From Ructibacterium sp965146665 (GTDB lineage: Bacteria; Bacillota; Clostridia; Monoglobales; Monoglobaceae), in the NCBI GenBank assembly GCA_965146665.1, contig CBCTHE010000003.1:62001-126000 (forward strand): a stretch of 64,000 bases of DNA. The letters are read 5' to 3'. The first letter of the stretch is position 1, and each line of letters begins with the position of its first letter. Under the pieces are notes generated by a model that was not told the DNA's origin, did no database searches, and was given only the letters and a program-made list of their open reading frames with translations. Below, one piece after another: positions 16,101 through 25,082 of the stretch. The translations under genes and the position numbers were made by a program.

Positions 16101-17141
16101 TTATGCTTTCTGATAAAGACATGCCAGCATAACTCCGGTATAGTAGTGGTCCAGGATCTCTTGATAGCTTTTGCCCTCGCCCGCCATGGCGTTTGCGCCG
16201 TATTGGCTCATGCCGACCCCGTGGCCATAGCCCTTTACGTCAAAGACGACCTGATTGTCCTGTATGCGGAGTGAGAAATTTGCGCTCCGGAGCTGGAACA
16301 TATTTCGTATTTCTGTACCTTTGAACAGCTCGCCTCCAAGTTCAATGGAGGCGACGCTGCCGCCTTCGGTGTAAGTAACTTTGCCAAGCATGGTGTCCAG
16401 GCTTTCGTCGGTCCGGATATGGGGCCGTGCGCCCTTGAGCACGGTGCAAAAGGCCTCCTTGGGATAAAAAACCCGGCTTCGGTAACCGTCTGCGCGGCTG
16501 TCACCTTCACTGGGAACGGACTGCAGATACGGAAGCGCGGATCCCCATACGTCAGTGACGTTTTCTGTTTTTCCGCTGCTGATGGCATAGAAAAAAGTCT
16601 TTGCCACCTTGTTGTCATAGACCAGGTATTCCCCGCGGGTATCTTGAACCGCTGTCTTGATTTTATCCGCATAATCTTCGGCAAAACGGGCATCCCAATG
16701 GGTCTTTGCGTCCTCAAGAGAAGCCCAGTTTTTACAGTGGCTGTAGTCGGTGCAGAGCAGGGCACCGTGGTGCTCCGCGGGAATTCCGTCCTGCAGGTAT
16801 GACGCAATTTTGCTGAGCATATAGCTCCGGGCGGCCACCGCCTGGGCCTTCAGGGCCTCAGTTTGATAGGTGGGCGGCATTTCGCCGGCTACGATTCCGG
16901 CGATATAGTCCTCAAAGTCCAGATTTGCGGTTTCTCCGGTCGATGTGATATAGAGGCTGATCTGATATGGCTCCTGCATGGATGCGGTGGTAATTGCATC
17001 CCCCGCATTAGGCGTGACAATCTCCGCCGCCGCTGGGACGGCCTTTTCCTCTTCAAAAAGCATGGAGACCGGGACAATGACGGCGGGAATCAGGAATACG
17101 GCAAAGCAGGTCAGCAGAAATCCGGCAAAAAATTTTTTCAT
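16101..17141 (-). CDS. spoIID: SpoIID/LytB-domain protein (stage II sporulation protein D type)
   Basis: A 346-residue protein with an N-terminal membrane anchor (about residues 4-25) and an extracytoplasmic SpoIID domain. The core contains DYIAGIVAGEMPPTYQTEALKAQ-type sequence around residues 82-105, then AARSYML, a mid-domain YAISSGKTENV with the conserved Ser-Gly-Gly-like segment, and GYGHGVGMSQYGA near the C-terminus. SpoIID is a lytic transglycosylase needed for septal peptidoglycan remodelling during engulfment. No spoIIIC or murA neighbour is present here, so it may be a SpoIID paralogue rather than the engulfment gene itself. AAAGGAG precedes the ATG. Confidence 0.87.
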   Translation of the reverse strand: MKKFFAGFLLTCFAVFLIPAVIVPVSMLFEEEKAVPAAAEIVTPNAGDAITTASMQEPYQISLYITSTGETANLDFEDYIAGIVAGEMPPTYQTEALKAQAVAARSYMLSKIASYLQDGIPAEHHGALLCTDYSHCKNWASLEDAKTHWDARFAEDYADKIKTAVQDTRGEYLVYDNKVAKTFFYAISSGKTENVTDVWGSALPYLQSVPSEGDSRADGYRSRVFYPKEAFCTVLKGARPHIRTDESLDTMLGKVTYTEGGSVASIELGGELFKGTEIRNMFQLRSANFSLRIQDNQVVFDVKGYGHGVGMSQYGANAMAGEGKSYQEILDHYYTGVMLACLYQKA

Positions 17142-17221
17142 ATGAGTGACTCCTTTCCAAACAGCTTGTCTTTCGATGATGTTACAGTTCCATGTCTATG
17201 AAAAAAATTTGGAAATTATGC

Positions 17222-17250
17222 TTGACAAGTTTTCTAATTTATAATATAAT
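17222..17250 (+). promoter_or_regulatory. Perfect consensus promoter of rpsF-ssb-rpsR
   Basis: TTGACA, 17 nt, TATAAT, followed by a leader of about 70 nt. The leader carries a small hairpin GTTGC-AGAA-GCAAC and the palindrome CCTGATCAGG. A ribosomal-protein autoregulatory leader is possible here, but I could not identify the CCG feature of the S6:S18 motif. Confidence 0.85.
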
Positions 17251-17326
17251 ATCAAAGTTGCAGAAGCAACAATCCTTACTCCTGATCAGGTCAGGGGTCA
17301 AAGTCCAGAAGGAGGTGACTTATATC

Positions 17327-17626
17327 ATGGCAGAAACCATCAACAAGTATGAAACAATCTTCGTGATTGACGCTGCAAAGACCGAGGAAGAAATTACGGC
17401 TTTGGTTGAAAAGTTTAAGTCATTGATTGAGAAGTATGGTGAGATTGAGAGCGTTGACGATTGGGGAAAACGCAGACTCGCTTATCCGATCAATGATTTG
17501 ACTGAGGGTTATTATGTTTTGGTCAACTTTAAAGCCAAATCTGATTTTCCCACTGAGCTTGAGCGTGTGTACGGTATCACGGATGGCATTATCCGGGATA
17601 TCGTTGTGAGACGTGAGGAGGACTAG
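17327..17626 (+). CDS. rpsF: 30S ribosomal protein S6
   Basis: A 99-residue S6 with the usual NKYETIFVIDAAKTEEEI start, DDWGKRRLAYPI in the middle and the YGITDGIIRDIVVR end. S6 binds S18 and 16S rRNA in the platform of the small subunit. AGAAGGAGGTGA sits 9 nt before the ATG at 17327. It begins the conserved rpsF-ssb-rpsR operon and lies 3 bp before ssb. Confidence 0.97.
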   Translation: MAETINKYETIFVIDAAKTEEEITALVEKFKSLIEKYGEIESVDDWGKRRLAYPINDLTEGYYVLVNFKAKSDFPTELERVYGITDGIIRDIVVRREED

Positions 17627-17629
17627 TCT

Positions 17630-18085
17630 ATGATCAACAAAGCGATTCTAATGGGCAGACTCACACGTGATCCTGAACTCCGGCATACGGGCACAGGCAC
17701 GCCTGTCTGCAGTTTCAGCATCGCCATTGACAATGGTTATGGCGAGAACCGGCAGACGGATTTTATCAATTGTGTTGCTTGGAATAAGACGGCTGAGTTT
17801 GTCAGCAATTATTTCACAAAGGGCAAGATGATTATTGTGATTGGCCGTATTGCGACCAGAACATGGGAAGGCCAGGACGGCAAAAAGAATTATGTTACCG
17901 AGGTTGTAGCAAGCGAGGTCAGCTTCGGAGAGAGTAAGCGCAGTCAGGATGGAAATACCTATCAGGCGCCAGCGGGCGGCAACCCCCCCCGTGCGGCGGC
18001 TCCTGCGGCGCCCCCTTTCCCGGATAACGCGGCGGATGACGCCTTTACGCCTCTGCTTGATACCGATGACGACCTTCCGTTTTAA
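17630..18085 (+). CDS. ssb: Single-stranded DNA-binding protein
   Basis: A 151-residue SSB. Residues 1-105 form the OB fold, beginning MINKAILMGRLTRDPELR. A Pro/Ala-rich linker follows, then the acidic tip DDDLPF that recruits replication and repair partners. It protects single-stranded DNA at forks. Its place between rpsF and rpsR is the standard Firmicutes order. Confidence 0.97.
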   Translation: MINKAILMGRLTRDPELRHTGTGTPVCSFSIAIDNGYGENRQTDFINCVAWNKTAEFVSNYFTKGKMIIVIGRIATRTWEGQDGKKNYVTEVVASEVSFGESKRSQDGNTYQAPAGGNPPRAAAPAAPPFPDNAADDAFTPLLDTDDDLPF

Positions 18086-18110
18086 TTCGATTTAAAGGAG
18101 GCGAATTCAG

Positions 18111-18359
18111 ATGGCTGAAGAGAGAAGAAATGACAGACCCAGATCCAGACGGGCAAAGAGAAAAGTTTGCTCCTTCTGTGTCGATAAGGTAGATCATATT
18201 GATTATAAGGACGTTGCAAAGCTGAGAAGATATGTGACAGAGCGTGCAAAGATTCTTCCCAGAAGAATCAGCGGTTGCTGCGCAAAGCATCAGAGACAGC
18301 TCACGGTTGCGATCAAGAGAGCGAGACAGATCGCACTGCTGCCCTATACTTCTGATTGA
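18111..18359 (+). CDS. rpsR: 30S ribosomal protein S18 (cysteine-containing form)
   Basis: An 82-residue S18, partner of S6 on the small subunit. RRAKRKVCSFC near residue 20 and SGCCAKHQRQL later supply four Cys/His positions, the zinc-binding form of S18 rather than the zinc-free paralogue. AAAGGAGG precedes the ATG. A terminator follows at once. Confidence 0.97.
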   Translation: MAEERRNDRPRSRRAKRKVCSFCVDKVDHIDYKDVAKLRRYVTERAKILPRRISGCCAKHQRQLTVAIKRARQIALLPYTSD

Positions 18360-18366
18360 TCCACAG

Positions 18367-18397
18367 GCCCCGCGGCCCACGCGGGGCTTTTCTTTTG
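18367..18397 (+). terminator. Terminator of the rpsF-ssb-rpsR operon
   Basis: GCCCCGCG pairs with CGCGGGGC around a 5-nt loop and is followed by TTTTCTTTT. Confidence 0.88.
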
Positions 18398-18441
18398 CAA
18401 ATTCCGCGCATATTTTTCCGCATTTGTTCCATACTAGGAAT

Positions 18442-18849
18442 ATGCTGATACGATATATTATTTATGGATTTTTAGGATGGAACATTGAAATTATCTGGAC
18501 CGGGTTTACCTCCCTGACCAGCGGCAGTAAAAACCTGATGGGACATACTTCCATATGGATGTTCTTTATCTATGGCGCCGCTGTGTTTCTATTTGAGCCC
18601 GTACACGCATGGATCAGCCATTTTCACTGGTTTTGGAGAGGCTGTGTCTGGACCATGCTGATCTTTGTCATTGAGCTGGTGAGCGGACTGATTCTGAAGA
18701 CCATCGGGATTCAGGCCTGGGAATACACCGGCCCCACCTCGGTGCTGGGCGTGATCCGTCTGGATTATGCGCCGCTCTGGTTTATGGTTGGACTTATTTT
18801 TGAAAGGATTCATAACCTTTTGCTGAGCTATCATGTTGGGATCAAATAA
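18442..18849 (+). CDS. Small multi-spanning membrane protein (putative ABC-transporter type IV/CmpB-like)
   Basis: A 135-residue protein with about four hydrophobic helices. Conserved-looking aromatic segments include YGFLGWNIEIIW near the N-terminus, GLILKTIG, and LDYAPLWFMVGLIFERIH at the end. This is reminiscent of the CmpB-type putative ABC permease family of Clostridia, but the match is from memory. The ribosome binding site is weak (AGGAA only 1 nt from the ATG), so expression level or exact start is uncertain. It is flanked by terminators and appears monocistronic. Confidence 0.65.
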   Translation: MLIRYIIYGFLGWNIEIIWTGFTSLTSGSKNLMGHTSIWMFFIYGAAVFLFEPVHAWISHFHWFWRGCVWTMLIFVIELVSGLILKTIGIQAWEYTGPTSVLGVIRLDYAPLWFMVGLIFERIHNLLLSYHVGIK

Positions 18850-18879
18850 GGGATTGTATCCGGCCCGGTTCAAAGAATC

Positions 18880-18911
18880 CGCCGTTCCTGCAAGGGACGG
18901 CGTTTTTTTTG
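18880..18911 (+). terminator. Terminator after the membrane protein gene
   Basis: CGCCGTTCC pairs with GGGACGGCG-like sequence (one G-U) and is followed by eight T residues. Confidence 0.85.
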
Positions 18912-19006
18912 TAAGGACACAGAACCAGCAAAGGAGGTCCTGCATAGGCTGTAATAGGGCCGTAATACGCGTCCCTTTGATTTTCGTCCAAGAAAGGAGG
19001 AGCGCA

Positions 19007-19435
19007 ATGCAAAAGCAAAACGAACTGCTGCTGTCTGCCGAGGATGATTTCCCTGCGGAGGCCAGCCTTTGCCAGCAGCTCACCGTGCTCAAAACCTCAC
19101 AATCTTATATTCTTCTGATTATCATAGCGGTTTGTCTTTCCTATTATGTCACAGAAATACAGAAGGAACAGCTGTGCTGTGCCCTGAGCGGGAGGCATAC
19201 AGGGCGCTGTGCCTGCCTGCCGAATACCTTCCCTATCAGCTTTGTCTCCAGTGCGCTGGTGCTGACGGCCCTGATTTTCTTTTTCAATCTTACCTGTCAG
19301 CCCGCGGGAGGAGTGGAGGAATCCTGTGTCCAGCGGCAGGTCAACAAGCGGAATACCATTGCGAGCCTTCTCGTTCTGCTGGCGGCTCTAATCCGTATGT
19401 CCAATCTGTTGGGTATACCGCAGAATAATTTGTAA
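19007..19435 (+). CDS. Hypothetical membrane protein with three predicted helices
   Basis: A 142-residue protein that I cannot assign to a family. After an acidic N-terminus, hydrophobic helices appear at about residues 33-50, 78-96 and 115-130. Four Cys residues lie in the loop between the first two (CC, then CAC within 13 residues), which may form disulfides or bind metal. AAAGGAGG lies 6 nt before the ATG at 19007. It stands between two terminators. Possibly related to sporulation genes nearby, but the sequence itself does not show this. Confidence 0.6.
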   Translation: MQKQNELLLSAEDDFPAEASLCQQLTVLKTSQSYILLIIIAVCLSYYVTEIQKEQLCCALSGRHTGRCACLPNTFPISFVSSALVLTALIFFFNLTCQPAGGVEESCVQRQVNKRNTIASLLVLLAALIRMSNLLGIPQNNL

Positions 19436-19445
19436 ATGAAAATCG

Positions 19446-19481
19446 AAGAGCCTCCGCAGGACACCTGCGGAGGCTCTTTTC
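19446..19481. terminator. Bidirectional terminator, 15-bp perfect stem
   Basis: AAGAGCCTCCGCAGG pairs perfectly with CCTGCGGAGGCTCTT around a 3-nt loop, between convergent genes. Confidence 0.85.
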
Positions 19482-19484
19482 TGC

Positions 19485-20786
19485 CTAAAGACCCGGAAAC
19501 TGCGGGTTATCAATGATGGTGTACTCGTTGTTGAGTACCACCCAGTTCTGCGGGAATTTTCGCATGGAGTTCCAGTAGCCGATGCCGGCCAGCCCGAATT
19601 CCCGAGCAAGATCCAGCTTTGCCTGGATGCTTCTGGCGTCCTCAAACCACACCTCATGCAGATTGCCATCCGAATCAGTATAATGGAACCACGGGGACTG
19701 TGCGTTTAAATCGTACTGAATTTCCGCGCCGTACTGCCGGGCCAGCGCCAGCGCCTCAACCGGAGAAACGGAGGGTGCGCCCGGGTTTCCCTGCTGAAAG
19801 GGAAGCGTCCAGTCATAGCCATAGGTTGGAATCCCCAGCATGATTTTGTCTTTGGAAATACGGGTGACGGCGTATTCCACCACCTGCCGTACATTGCGGA
19901 TCGGCGCCACCGCCATGGGCGGACCATAGGTATAGCCCCATTCATAGGTCATAAGCAAAACCGCATTGACAGCCGCCCCTATGCCCGCATAGTCATGCCC
20001 CTCATAGAGGACGCCTCCCTGGGTATCGCTGGTTTTGGGGGCCAGCGCAGAGAAGAGCGGATAGCCTTGCGGATTAAGCCGGAGCCGCAGGTTTTGCAGA
20101 AAAGTGATATAGTCATACCGCTCTTCAGGGTAGATGAACTCAAAATCCACATCTAATCCGCGGTAGCCCTTGGCGCGCAGGGTGTCCAAAATTTCTCCAA
20201 TCAGCCGTTCCTGCTTGACCGGATCGTTAAATATGAGACTTGCCCTGTCGTTGCTGAAACCTCCGTCCTCGGTCAGGGTCGAAAGATGCATCAGGGGCTG
20301 AGTGCCGTACTCGCCGGCCAGCGCCAGAAGCTCCTCGTCCTGGAGTTCCACCAGTCCGCCGTCAAGATTGATGCCGTAGGTAAAGGGAGTAAAATAGGAG
20401 AGATAAGATAGCTGTTCCCTCAATAGCTCCGGCGATATGTAGGGATAAGCATAGCTGTTTGTAAAAAAGGCGCCTTTGGTGCCCTGATCCTGATAACGGA
20501 TCACGAGCTGAGTTCCGGGCAGAAGCTCTGGTCTGCCGCCCAGCTTATAATTGTTCCGGTAGAGCTGGCGGACGGACATCCCATAGGCACCGGCGATGGA
20601 ATATACGGTGTCTCCCGGCTGTACGATATGGGTCTGCTCCGGTATCTGAACGGCAATGGCCTCGCCAACGACCAGAGGATCTCCGGCGTTCAGGCCGTTG
20701 TCAGCCAGCAGATTGTCTGTTTCCACTCCATAGCGGTCAGCGATTGAGGTTATGGTATCTCCTGCGGCTGTTACATGGATAATCAT
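19485..20786 (-). CDS. Spore peptidoglycan hydrolase, two LysM domains plus glycoside hydrolase 18
   Basis: A 433-residue protein of the YaaH/SleL type. Two LysM repeats (about 1-48 and 50-97) begin with IIHVTAAGDTITSIADRYG and HIVQPGDTVYSIAGAYG and bind peptidoglycan. The GH18 barrel follows, with the DxDxE catalytic motif in GLDVDFEFIYPEE. Such enzymes act as cortical fragment N-acetylglucosaminidases during germination or sit in the coat. There is no signal peptide, as expected for mother-cell coat proteins. AGGAGG precedes the ATG at 20786. Genetic isolation fits a sporulation regulon member. Confidence 0.9.
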   Translation of the reverse strand: MIIHVTAAGDTITSIADRYGVETDNLLADNGLNAGDPLVVGEAIAVQIPEQTHIVQPGDTVYSIAGAYGMSVRQLYRNNYKLGGRPELLPGTQLVIRYQDQGTKGAFFTNSYAYPYISPELLREQLSYLSYFTPFTYGINLDGGLVELQDEELLALAGEYGTQPLMHLSTLTEDGGFSNDRASLIFNDPVKQERLIGEILDTLRAKGYRGLDVDFEFIYPEERYDYITFLQNLRLRLNPQGYPLFSALAPKTSDTQGGVLYEGHDYAGIGAAVNAVLLMTYEWGYTYGPPMAVAPIRNVRQVVEYAVTRISKDKIMLGIPTYGYDWTLPFQQGNPGAPSVSPVEALALARQYGAEIQYDLNAQSPWFHYTDSDGNLHEVWFEDARSIQAKLDLAREFGLAGIGYWNSMRKFPQNWVVLNNEYTIIDNPQFPGL

Positions 20787-21117
20787 GTCTTTTCCTCCTG
20801 TAATCATGTATGAAAGTTCATTCTTATTATTTTTATGTATCTGAGGGGTGAAATATACATGAACTGTGCGGACAAAAGACAAAAGCTGAATGGGGTGCAT
20901 TCGGTTTCAAAAAGCACGGCAGAGGCAAATCCGCAGGAATCCTCAGATAGCTCGGATATGTCCGACCTTATGACGGGTGCAACGATGGAATCATCTTTTC
21001 AGAAGGACAAAAAATTGATATTTTTCTGCAAATTCATGATAGCATACCCGTCTGGGGTGTGTTATACTTTGGGTGAAATGGATTAATATAATTTTCTTGT
21101 TTTGGGAGGAATGGAAA
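20787..21117. other. Intergenic region without a convincing gene
   Basis: This 330-bp gap holds a weak reading frame at 20835-21086 that lacks a ribosome binding site and family features. A possible -10 element TTATAC just before 21070 could drive the oxidoreductase operon. No repeats or RNA structure were seen. Confidence 0.5.
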
Positions 21118-22194
21118 ATGGAAAAGGTTAGAGTTGGTATAATTGGCTGCGGCGGGATCGCAAACAATAAACACTTGCCATCCCTGAGCAGACTGGAAAC
21201 GGTAGAACTTGCCGCGTTTTGTGACATTATTGCGGAAAGGGCGGAAAAGGCGGCCGCGGAATACGGTATTGAGGGCGCCGGGATCTATGAGGATTACCGG
21301 CAGATGCTGGCAGAGGAAAAGCTGGACGTCGTCCATGTTTGTACCCCGAACAATGCCCATGCGCCGGCCTCCATTGCCGCCATGGAAGCGGGCTGTCATG
21401 TCATGTGCGAGAAACCCATGGCCAAGACTGCGGCAGAGGCGGAGGCGATGCTCGCAGTGCATAAAAAGACAGGAAAAAAGCTGACGATTGGCTATCAGAA
21501 CCGATTCCGGGCGGACAGCATGTACCTGAAGAAGGTGTGTGAACGGGGGGATCTGGGAGAAATCTATTTTGCAAAGGCGCACGCACTGCGACGGCGGGCG
21601 GTTCCAACCTGGGGTGTTTTTCTGGATGAGGAAAAGCAGGGCGGCGGCCCGCTGATCGACATCGGCACCCATGCGCTTGACCTGACCCTCTGGTGCATGG
21701 ATAACTATGAAGTCAAAAGCGTCAAAGGGTCGGTATACAAAAAGCTGGGCGATCAAAAGGATACAGGAAACGCATGGGGAGACTGGGATCCGGAGAAATA
21801 TACCGTGGAGGATTCCGCCTTTGGTTTCATCACCATGGCGGACGGGGCCACCATCATTCTGGAGAGCAGCTGGGCGATTAACATGCTGGATGCAAAAGAG
21901 GCACGGACCACCCTTGCGGGTACCCTGGGCGGTGCGGATATGAACGACGGACTGCGCCTGAATAAGGCAGATTTGGGACGGTTGGTTATGACCAAGCCCG
22001 CACTGGACGCGGCGGGTGTTGATTTTTATGACGGCAAGGGGGATGACCCGGCGCTCAATGAGGCATCCCAATGGATTGATGCGGTTCTGTATGACCGGGA
22101 GCCAGTCGTCAAACCGGAGCAGGCCCTGCTGGTGACAAGAATTCTGGAGGCCATTTACGAGAGCGCAAAAACCGGTAAAACCATTGAATTTTAA
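21118..22194 (+). CDS. Gfo/Idh/MocA family NAD(P)-dependent oxidoreductase 1
   Basis: A 358-residue sugar oxidoreductase. GIIGCGGIANNKHLP is the Rossmann motif and CEKPMAKT carries the family's catalytic EKP lysine. IDIGTHALDLTLW supplies the active-site His and Asp. Family members oxidise or reduce sugar hydroxyls, often at C3 of glucosides. GGGAGG precedes the ATG at 21118. It opens a tight five-gene operon with a second oxidoreductase and two TIM-barrel isomerase-like enzymes, which suggests a role in an oxidative glycoside pathway. The specific sugar is not visible from sequence. Confidence 0.85.
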   Translation: MEKVRVGIIGCGGIANNKHLPSLSRLETVELAAFCDIIAERAEKAAAEYGIEGAGIYEDYRQMLAEEKLDVVHVCTPNNAHAPASIAAMEAGCHVMCEKPMAKTAAEAEAMLAVHKKTGKKLTIGYQNRFRADSMYLKKVCERGDLGEIYFAKAHALRRRAVPTWGVFLDEEKQGGGPLIDIGTHALDLTLWCMDNYEVKSVKGSVYKKLGDQKDTGNAWGDWDPEKYTVEDSAFGFITMADGATIILESSWAINMLDAKEARTTLAGTLGGADMNDGLRLNKADLGRLVMTKPALDAAGVDFYDGKGDDPALNEASQWIDAVLYDREPVVKPEQALLVTRILEAIYESAKTGKTIEF

Positions 22195-22216
22195 ATAAGT
22201 TTAGGAGGAAATCATT

Positions 22217-23182
22217 ATGAAGCTCGGTGTTATGAACCCAGTACTGAATGAATATACCTTTGAAGAAGCCCTGGACTATCTGCAGAGTCTGGGCGTACAG
22301 ACCATAGAGATCGGTGCGGGCGGATTTCCGGGAAACAGCCATCTCAAGCCGGAGGAGCTGCTGAAGAGCCCGGAGCATGTGCAGGCCTATCGGAAGGCTT
22401 TGGCGGACCATGGTCTTGAGATCTCAGGAATCAGCTGTCATGGCAATCCGCTGCATCCACAGAAGGCCGTTGCCCAAAAATTTCATGAAGAATTCAAAAA
22501 TGCCATTTTGGCGGCAGAAGCGCTGGAAGTCGGCACAGTGATCGGGTTTTCAGGCTGTCCGGGTGACAGCGACGGCTCGAAGTACCCCAACTGGGTCACT
22601 TGTCCCTGGCCGGAAGATTTTACTGAGATTTTAAACTGGCAATGGAATGAAAAGGTCATCCCCTATTGGAAAGAGATGGCCGCCTTTGCTGGCGCGCATC
22701 ATATTCAAAAAATTGCTTTTGAAATGCATCCGGGCTTTGTCGTGTACAATCCGGAAACTTGTCTGCGGCTTCGTGACGCGGTCGGGGAAATGATCGGCGC
22801 AAACTTTGATCCAAGCCATTTGTTCTGGCAGGGGATTGATCCGGTGGAGGCCATTCGCGCCCTGAAGGGAGCTATTTACCACTTCCATGCCAAGGACACC
22901 AGGATTGATGAAAGAAATTGTCAGATCAACGGCGTGCTGGATACCAAAAACTACGGCGATATCATCAATCGCTCCTGGGTGTTCCGTACGGTGGGCTATG
23001 GACACGGCAAAGAGGTTTGGAACAATATCATCAGCATGCTCAAGACCGTGGGCTATGACGGTGCCATCAGCATAGAGCATGAGGACGGTCTGATGTCGCC
23101 CAGAGAGGGATTGGAAAAAGCCGTTTCCTTCTTGAAAGACGTATTGATTTATGAAAATGCAGGAGAAATGTGGTGGGCATAA
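22217..23182 (+). CDS. Sugar phosphate isomerase/epimerase-like TIM barrel 1
   Basis: A 321-residue xylose-isomerase-like TIM barrel (AP_endonuc_2 superfamily). Metal-binding residues expected for the fold appear in IAFEMHPGFVVYN (Glu, His), GANFDPSHLFW (Asp, His), YHFHAKDT (His) and AISIEHEDG (Glu). Some members are IolE-like dehydratases or beta-eliminating lyases acting on 3-keto-glycosides rather than isomerases. Its stop overlaps the next start by one base (TAATG), so the two are coupled. TTAGGAGG gives a strong ribosome binding site. Confidence 0.83.
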   Translation: MKLGVMNPVLNEYTFEEALDYLQSLGVQTIEIGAGGFPGNSHLKPEELLKSPEHVQAYRKALADHGLEISGISCHGNPLHPQKAVAQKFHEEFKNAILAAEALEVGTVIGFSGCPGDSDGSKYPNWVTCPWPEDFTEILNWQWNEKVIPYWKEMAAFAGAHHIQKIAFEMHPGFVVYNPETCLRLRDAVGEMIGANFDPSHLFWQGIDPVEAIRALKGAIYHFHAKDTRIDERNCQINGVLDTKNYGDIINRSWVFRTVGYGHGKEVWNNIISMLKTVGYDGAISIEHEDGLMSPREGLEKAVSFLKDVLIYENAGEMWWA

Positions 23183-24246
23183 TGAGAGTTTACACAGCGG
23201 GAATCATTGGATACGGCGGCATGGCCGGACATCATGAAAAGGTGATGCGGGTTGACTATGACCGCATGAAATTAAAGGGAATTTTTGATCTGGATGAAAG
23301 ACGCCGCCGGGCGGCAGAGGAGCAGGGGTATTATCCATACACCTCCAAGGAGGAACTGATTTCCGACCCGGAGGTTGATGTGGTGATCATTGCCACGACC
23401 AACGAAGCCCATAAGGATCTGGCCATTGAGGCCCTGCGGGCCGGCAAGCATGTGATTTGTGAAAAACCGGTCACCATGTCGGCCGCTGAGCTGGAGGAGA
23501 TCATGGCGACGGCAGAACAGTGCGACGCGGTGTTTACCATTGATCAAAACCGCCGGACCAACCGGGATTTTGTTCTGATGCGCCGGCAGGTGGAGGCGGG
23601 AGCCATAGGAAAGCCCTATGTGATTGAATCCCGTGTCGAGGGATCCCGCGGGATGCCGTCGGGCTGGCGTACCATTAAGCGTCTGGGCGGCGGCATGATG
23701 CTGGACTGGGGCGTGCACCTCATTGATCAGATCATGTATATGGTCCCCGAAAAGGTGACCAATGTATTCTGTAAAATGTACAGCATCGAATATCCGGAGG
23801 TGGATGACAACTTCCGGCTGACCATGACCTTTGAAAGCGGTCTTACCGCTCATATTGAGGTATCTACCAACAATTATATCACCCATCCCCGGTGGTATGT
23901 TCTGGGTGAGAACGGGACGCTGGTTGTAGATGACTGGAACTGCACAGGCCGGATCGTCCGCTGTATTGATAAGGAAAATGTATGGGAAGAGGAAATTGTA
24001 TACACCAAGGCGGGCCCCACAAAGACCATGGCGCCCCGCAATCCCAATTCCACAGAGACCATTGAGCTGTCAGAGCCCACGGATGTGGTGGATAATCTGA
24101 CCGTGGTCTATGACCAGCTTTTAAACTGTGCCGAGGGCAAGGCGGAACTGACCATCAAGCCGGAGGAGGCGCTCCGTGTTATGAAGGTCATGGAAGCGGC
24201 CTTCCGCTCCCATGAAAACAGTGAGGCTGTGAAAACAGAGATATAA
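23182..24246 (+). CDS. Gfo/Idh/MocA family NAD(P)-dependent oxidoreductase 2
   Basis: A 354-residue second member of the family, clearly divergent from the first. GIIGYGGMAGHHEKV is the Rossmann motif, CEKPVTMS the catalytic lysine segment, and LDWGVHLIDQI carries the conserved His and Asp. Start is set at 23182 because the ATG overlaps the previous stop, and upstream Met codons fall inside that gene. A dehydrogenase/reductase pair of this family fits oxidation of a glycoside and final reduction of the 3-keto sugar. Confidence 0.85.
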   Translation: MRVYTAGIIGYGGMAGHHEKVMRVDYDRMKLKGIFDLDERRRRAAEEQGYYPYTSKEELISDPEVDVVIIATTNEAHKDLAIEALRAGKHVICEKPVTMSAAELEEIMATAEQCDAVFTIDQNRRTNRDFVLMRRQVEAGAIGKPYVIESRVEGSRGMPSGWRTIKRLGGGMMLDWGVHLIDQIMYMVPEKVTNVFCKMYSIEYPEVDDNFRLTMTFESGLTAHIEVSTNNYITHPRWYVLGENGTLVVDDWNCTGRIVRCIDKENVWEEEIVYTKAGPTKTMAPRNPNSTETIELSEPTDVVDNLTVVYDQLLNCAEGKAELTIKPEEALRVMKVMEAAFRSHENSEAVKTEI

Positions 24247-24285
24247 TGACGGGGCAAATCCCTTATTGAACAAAGAAGTATGTTG

Positions 24286-24312
24286 TTCCGGCGGCGGAAT
24301 TTGCCGCCGGAA
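24286..24312 (+). other. Intra-operon stem-loop between genes 3 and 4
   Basis: TTCCGGCGGC pairs perfectly with GCCGCCGGAA around a 7-nt loop, without a T-run. It sits in the only sizeable gap (107 bp) in the first four genes of the operon. It could stabilise or process the mRNA. Confidence 0.5.
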
Positions 24313-24353
24313 TGCTCAATGACGGCATGGACACTGTAGAAAAGGAGAGATCT

Positions 24354-25082
24354 ATGCGATACGCACTTCAGCTCTATTCCGTGGTGGAAGCCATGGAAAA
24401 AGACTTTAGGGAGACCGTGCGGCACACTGCGCGGATCGGTTATGACGGCGTGGAGTTCGCGGGGTTTTATGGACTGCCCCCTGAGGAGGTCAAAGCGCTT
24501 TTGACGGAATCCGGACTGTACTGTTCCGGCTCTCACTGCGGCGCGGACCAGTTTGGGGACGCATTTGCAAAGACGCTGGCATACCATCAGGCACTGGGCT
24601 GTCAGTATATCATTCTGCCCTATTATGGGTTCAGTTCCCAGGAGGATCTGGACCGGGTGATCGCGCTTTTGAACCGTGCAGGCGATCAGGCGGCCGCGGT
24701 TGGTATGAAGGTGGGCTATCACAATCATCAGCACGAGTTTGCAGAACTCGGAGGGAAGGTGATTCTGGATGAGATTGCGGCCCGGACCAATGACAGCGTG
24801 GTGATTCAGCTGGATGTCTATTGGGCGGCCTATGCAGGGGTGGAGCCTGTCTCCTGGATTAGAAAATGGGGCAGAAAGGTAGAACTGCTTCATCTTCGGC
24901 AAATTGGGCCGAAAAAGGAAAATGTGGACCTCCCCGACGGGGATTTGGATATGCGCGCCATTCTGGAAGCGGCCTCCTTTGTCAAGGAATTCACTGTGGA
25001 GCACGAATGTCCTGGCGCCGCCGAATCAGAGCTTTGGAGAAGCATGGAACGCAATATAAACTATTTAAAGGGATTGGTTTGA
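24354..25082 (+). CDS. Sugar phosphate isomerase/epimerase-like TIM barrel 2
   Basis: A 242-residue TIM barrel, shorter than the operon's first isomerase-like protein and only distantly similar. Ligand segments include GYHNHQHEF (His), VIQLDVYWAAYAG (Asp), LLHLRQIGP and FTVEHECPG (Glu). In the DVYW segment the usual Asp-x-x-His lacks a clear His, so the metal site may be altered. AAAAGGAGAG precedes the ATG at 24354. Pairing of two such proteins with two oxidoreductases matches schemes where one eliminates the aglycone and the other hydrates the enone; this is inferred. Confidence 0.8.
   Translation: MRYALQLYSVVEAMEKDFRETVRHTARIGYDGVEFAGFYGLPPEEVKALLTESGLYCSGSHCGADQFGDAFAKTLAYHQALGCQYIILPYYGFSSQEDLDRVIALLNRAGDQAAAVGMKVGYHNHQHEFAELGGKVILDEIAARTNDSVVIQLDVYWAAYAGVEPVSWIRKWGRKVELLHLRQIGPKKENVDLPDGDLDMRAILEAASFVKEFTVEHECPGAAESELWRSMERNINYLKGLV

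Noticed and set aside
17257..17320. S6:S18 ribosomal-protein leader before rpsF
   Set aside because: Position fits but I could not find the conserved CCG-containing bulge; left as a possibility in the promoter entry.
18407..18436. GCATA-17-CATACTA resembling a forespore sigma-G promoter before the small membrane gene
   Set aside because: The predicted transcript would begin at or after the start codon at 18442, leaving no leader, so it is probably coincidence.
20835..21086. 83-codon frame before the sugar operon
   Set aside because: No ribosome binding site, odd composition, and it overlaps the likely promoter region of the operon.
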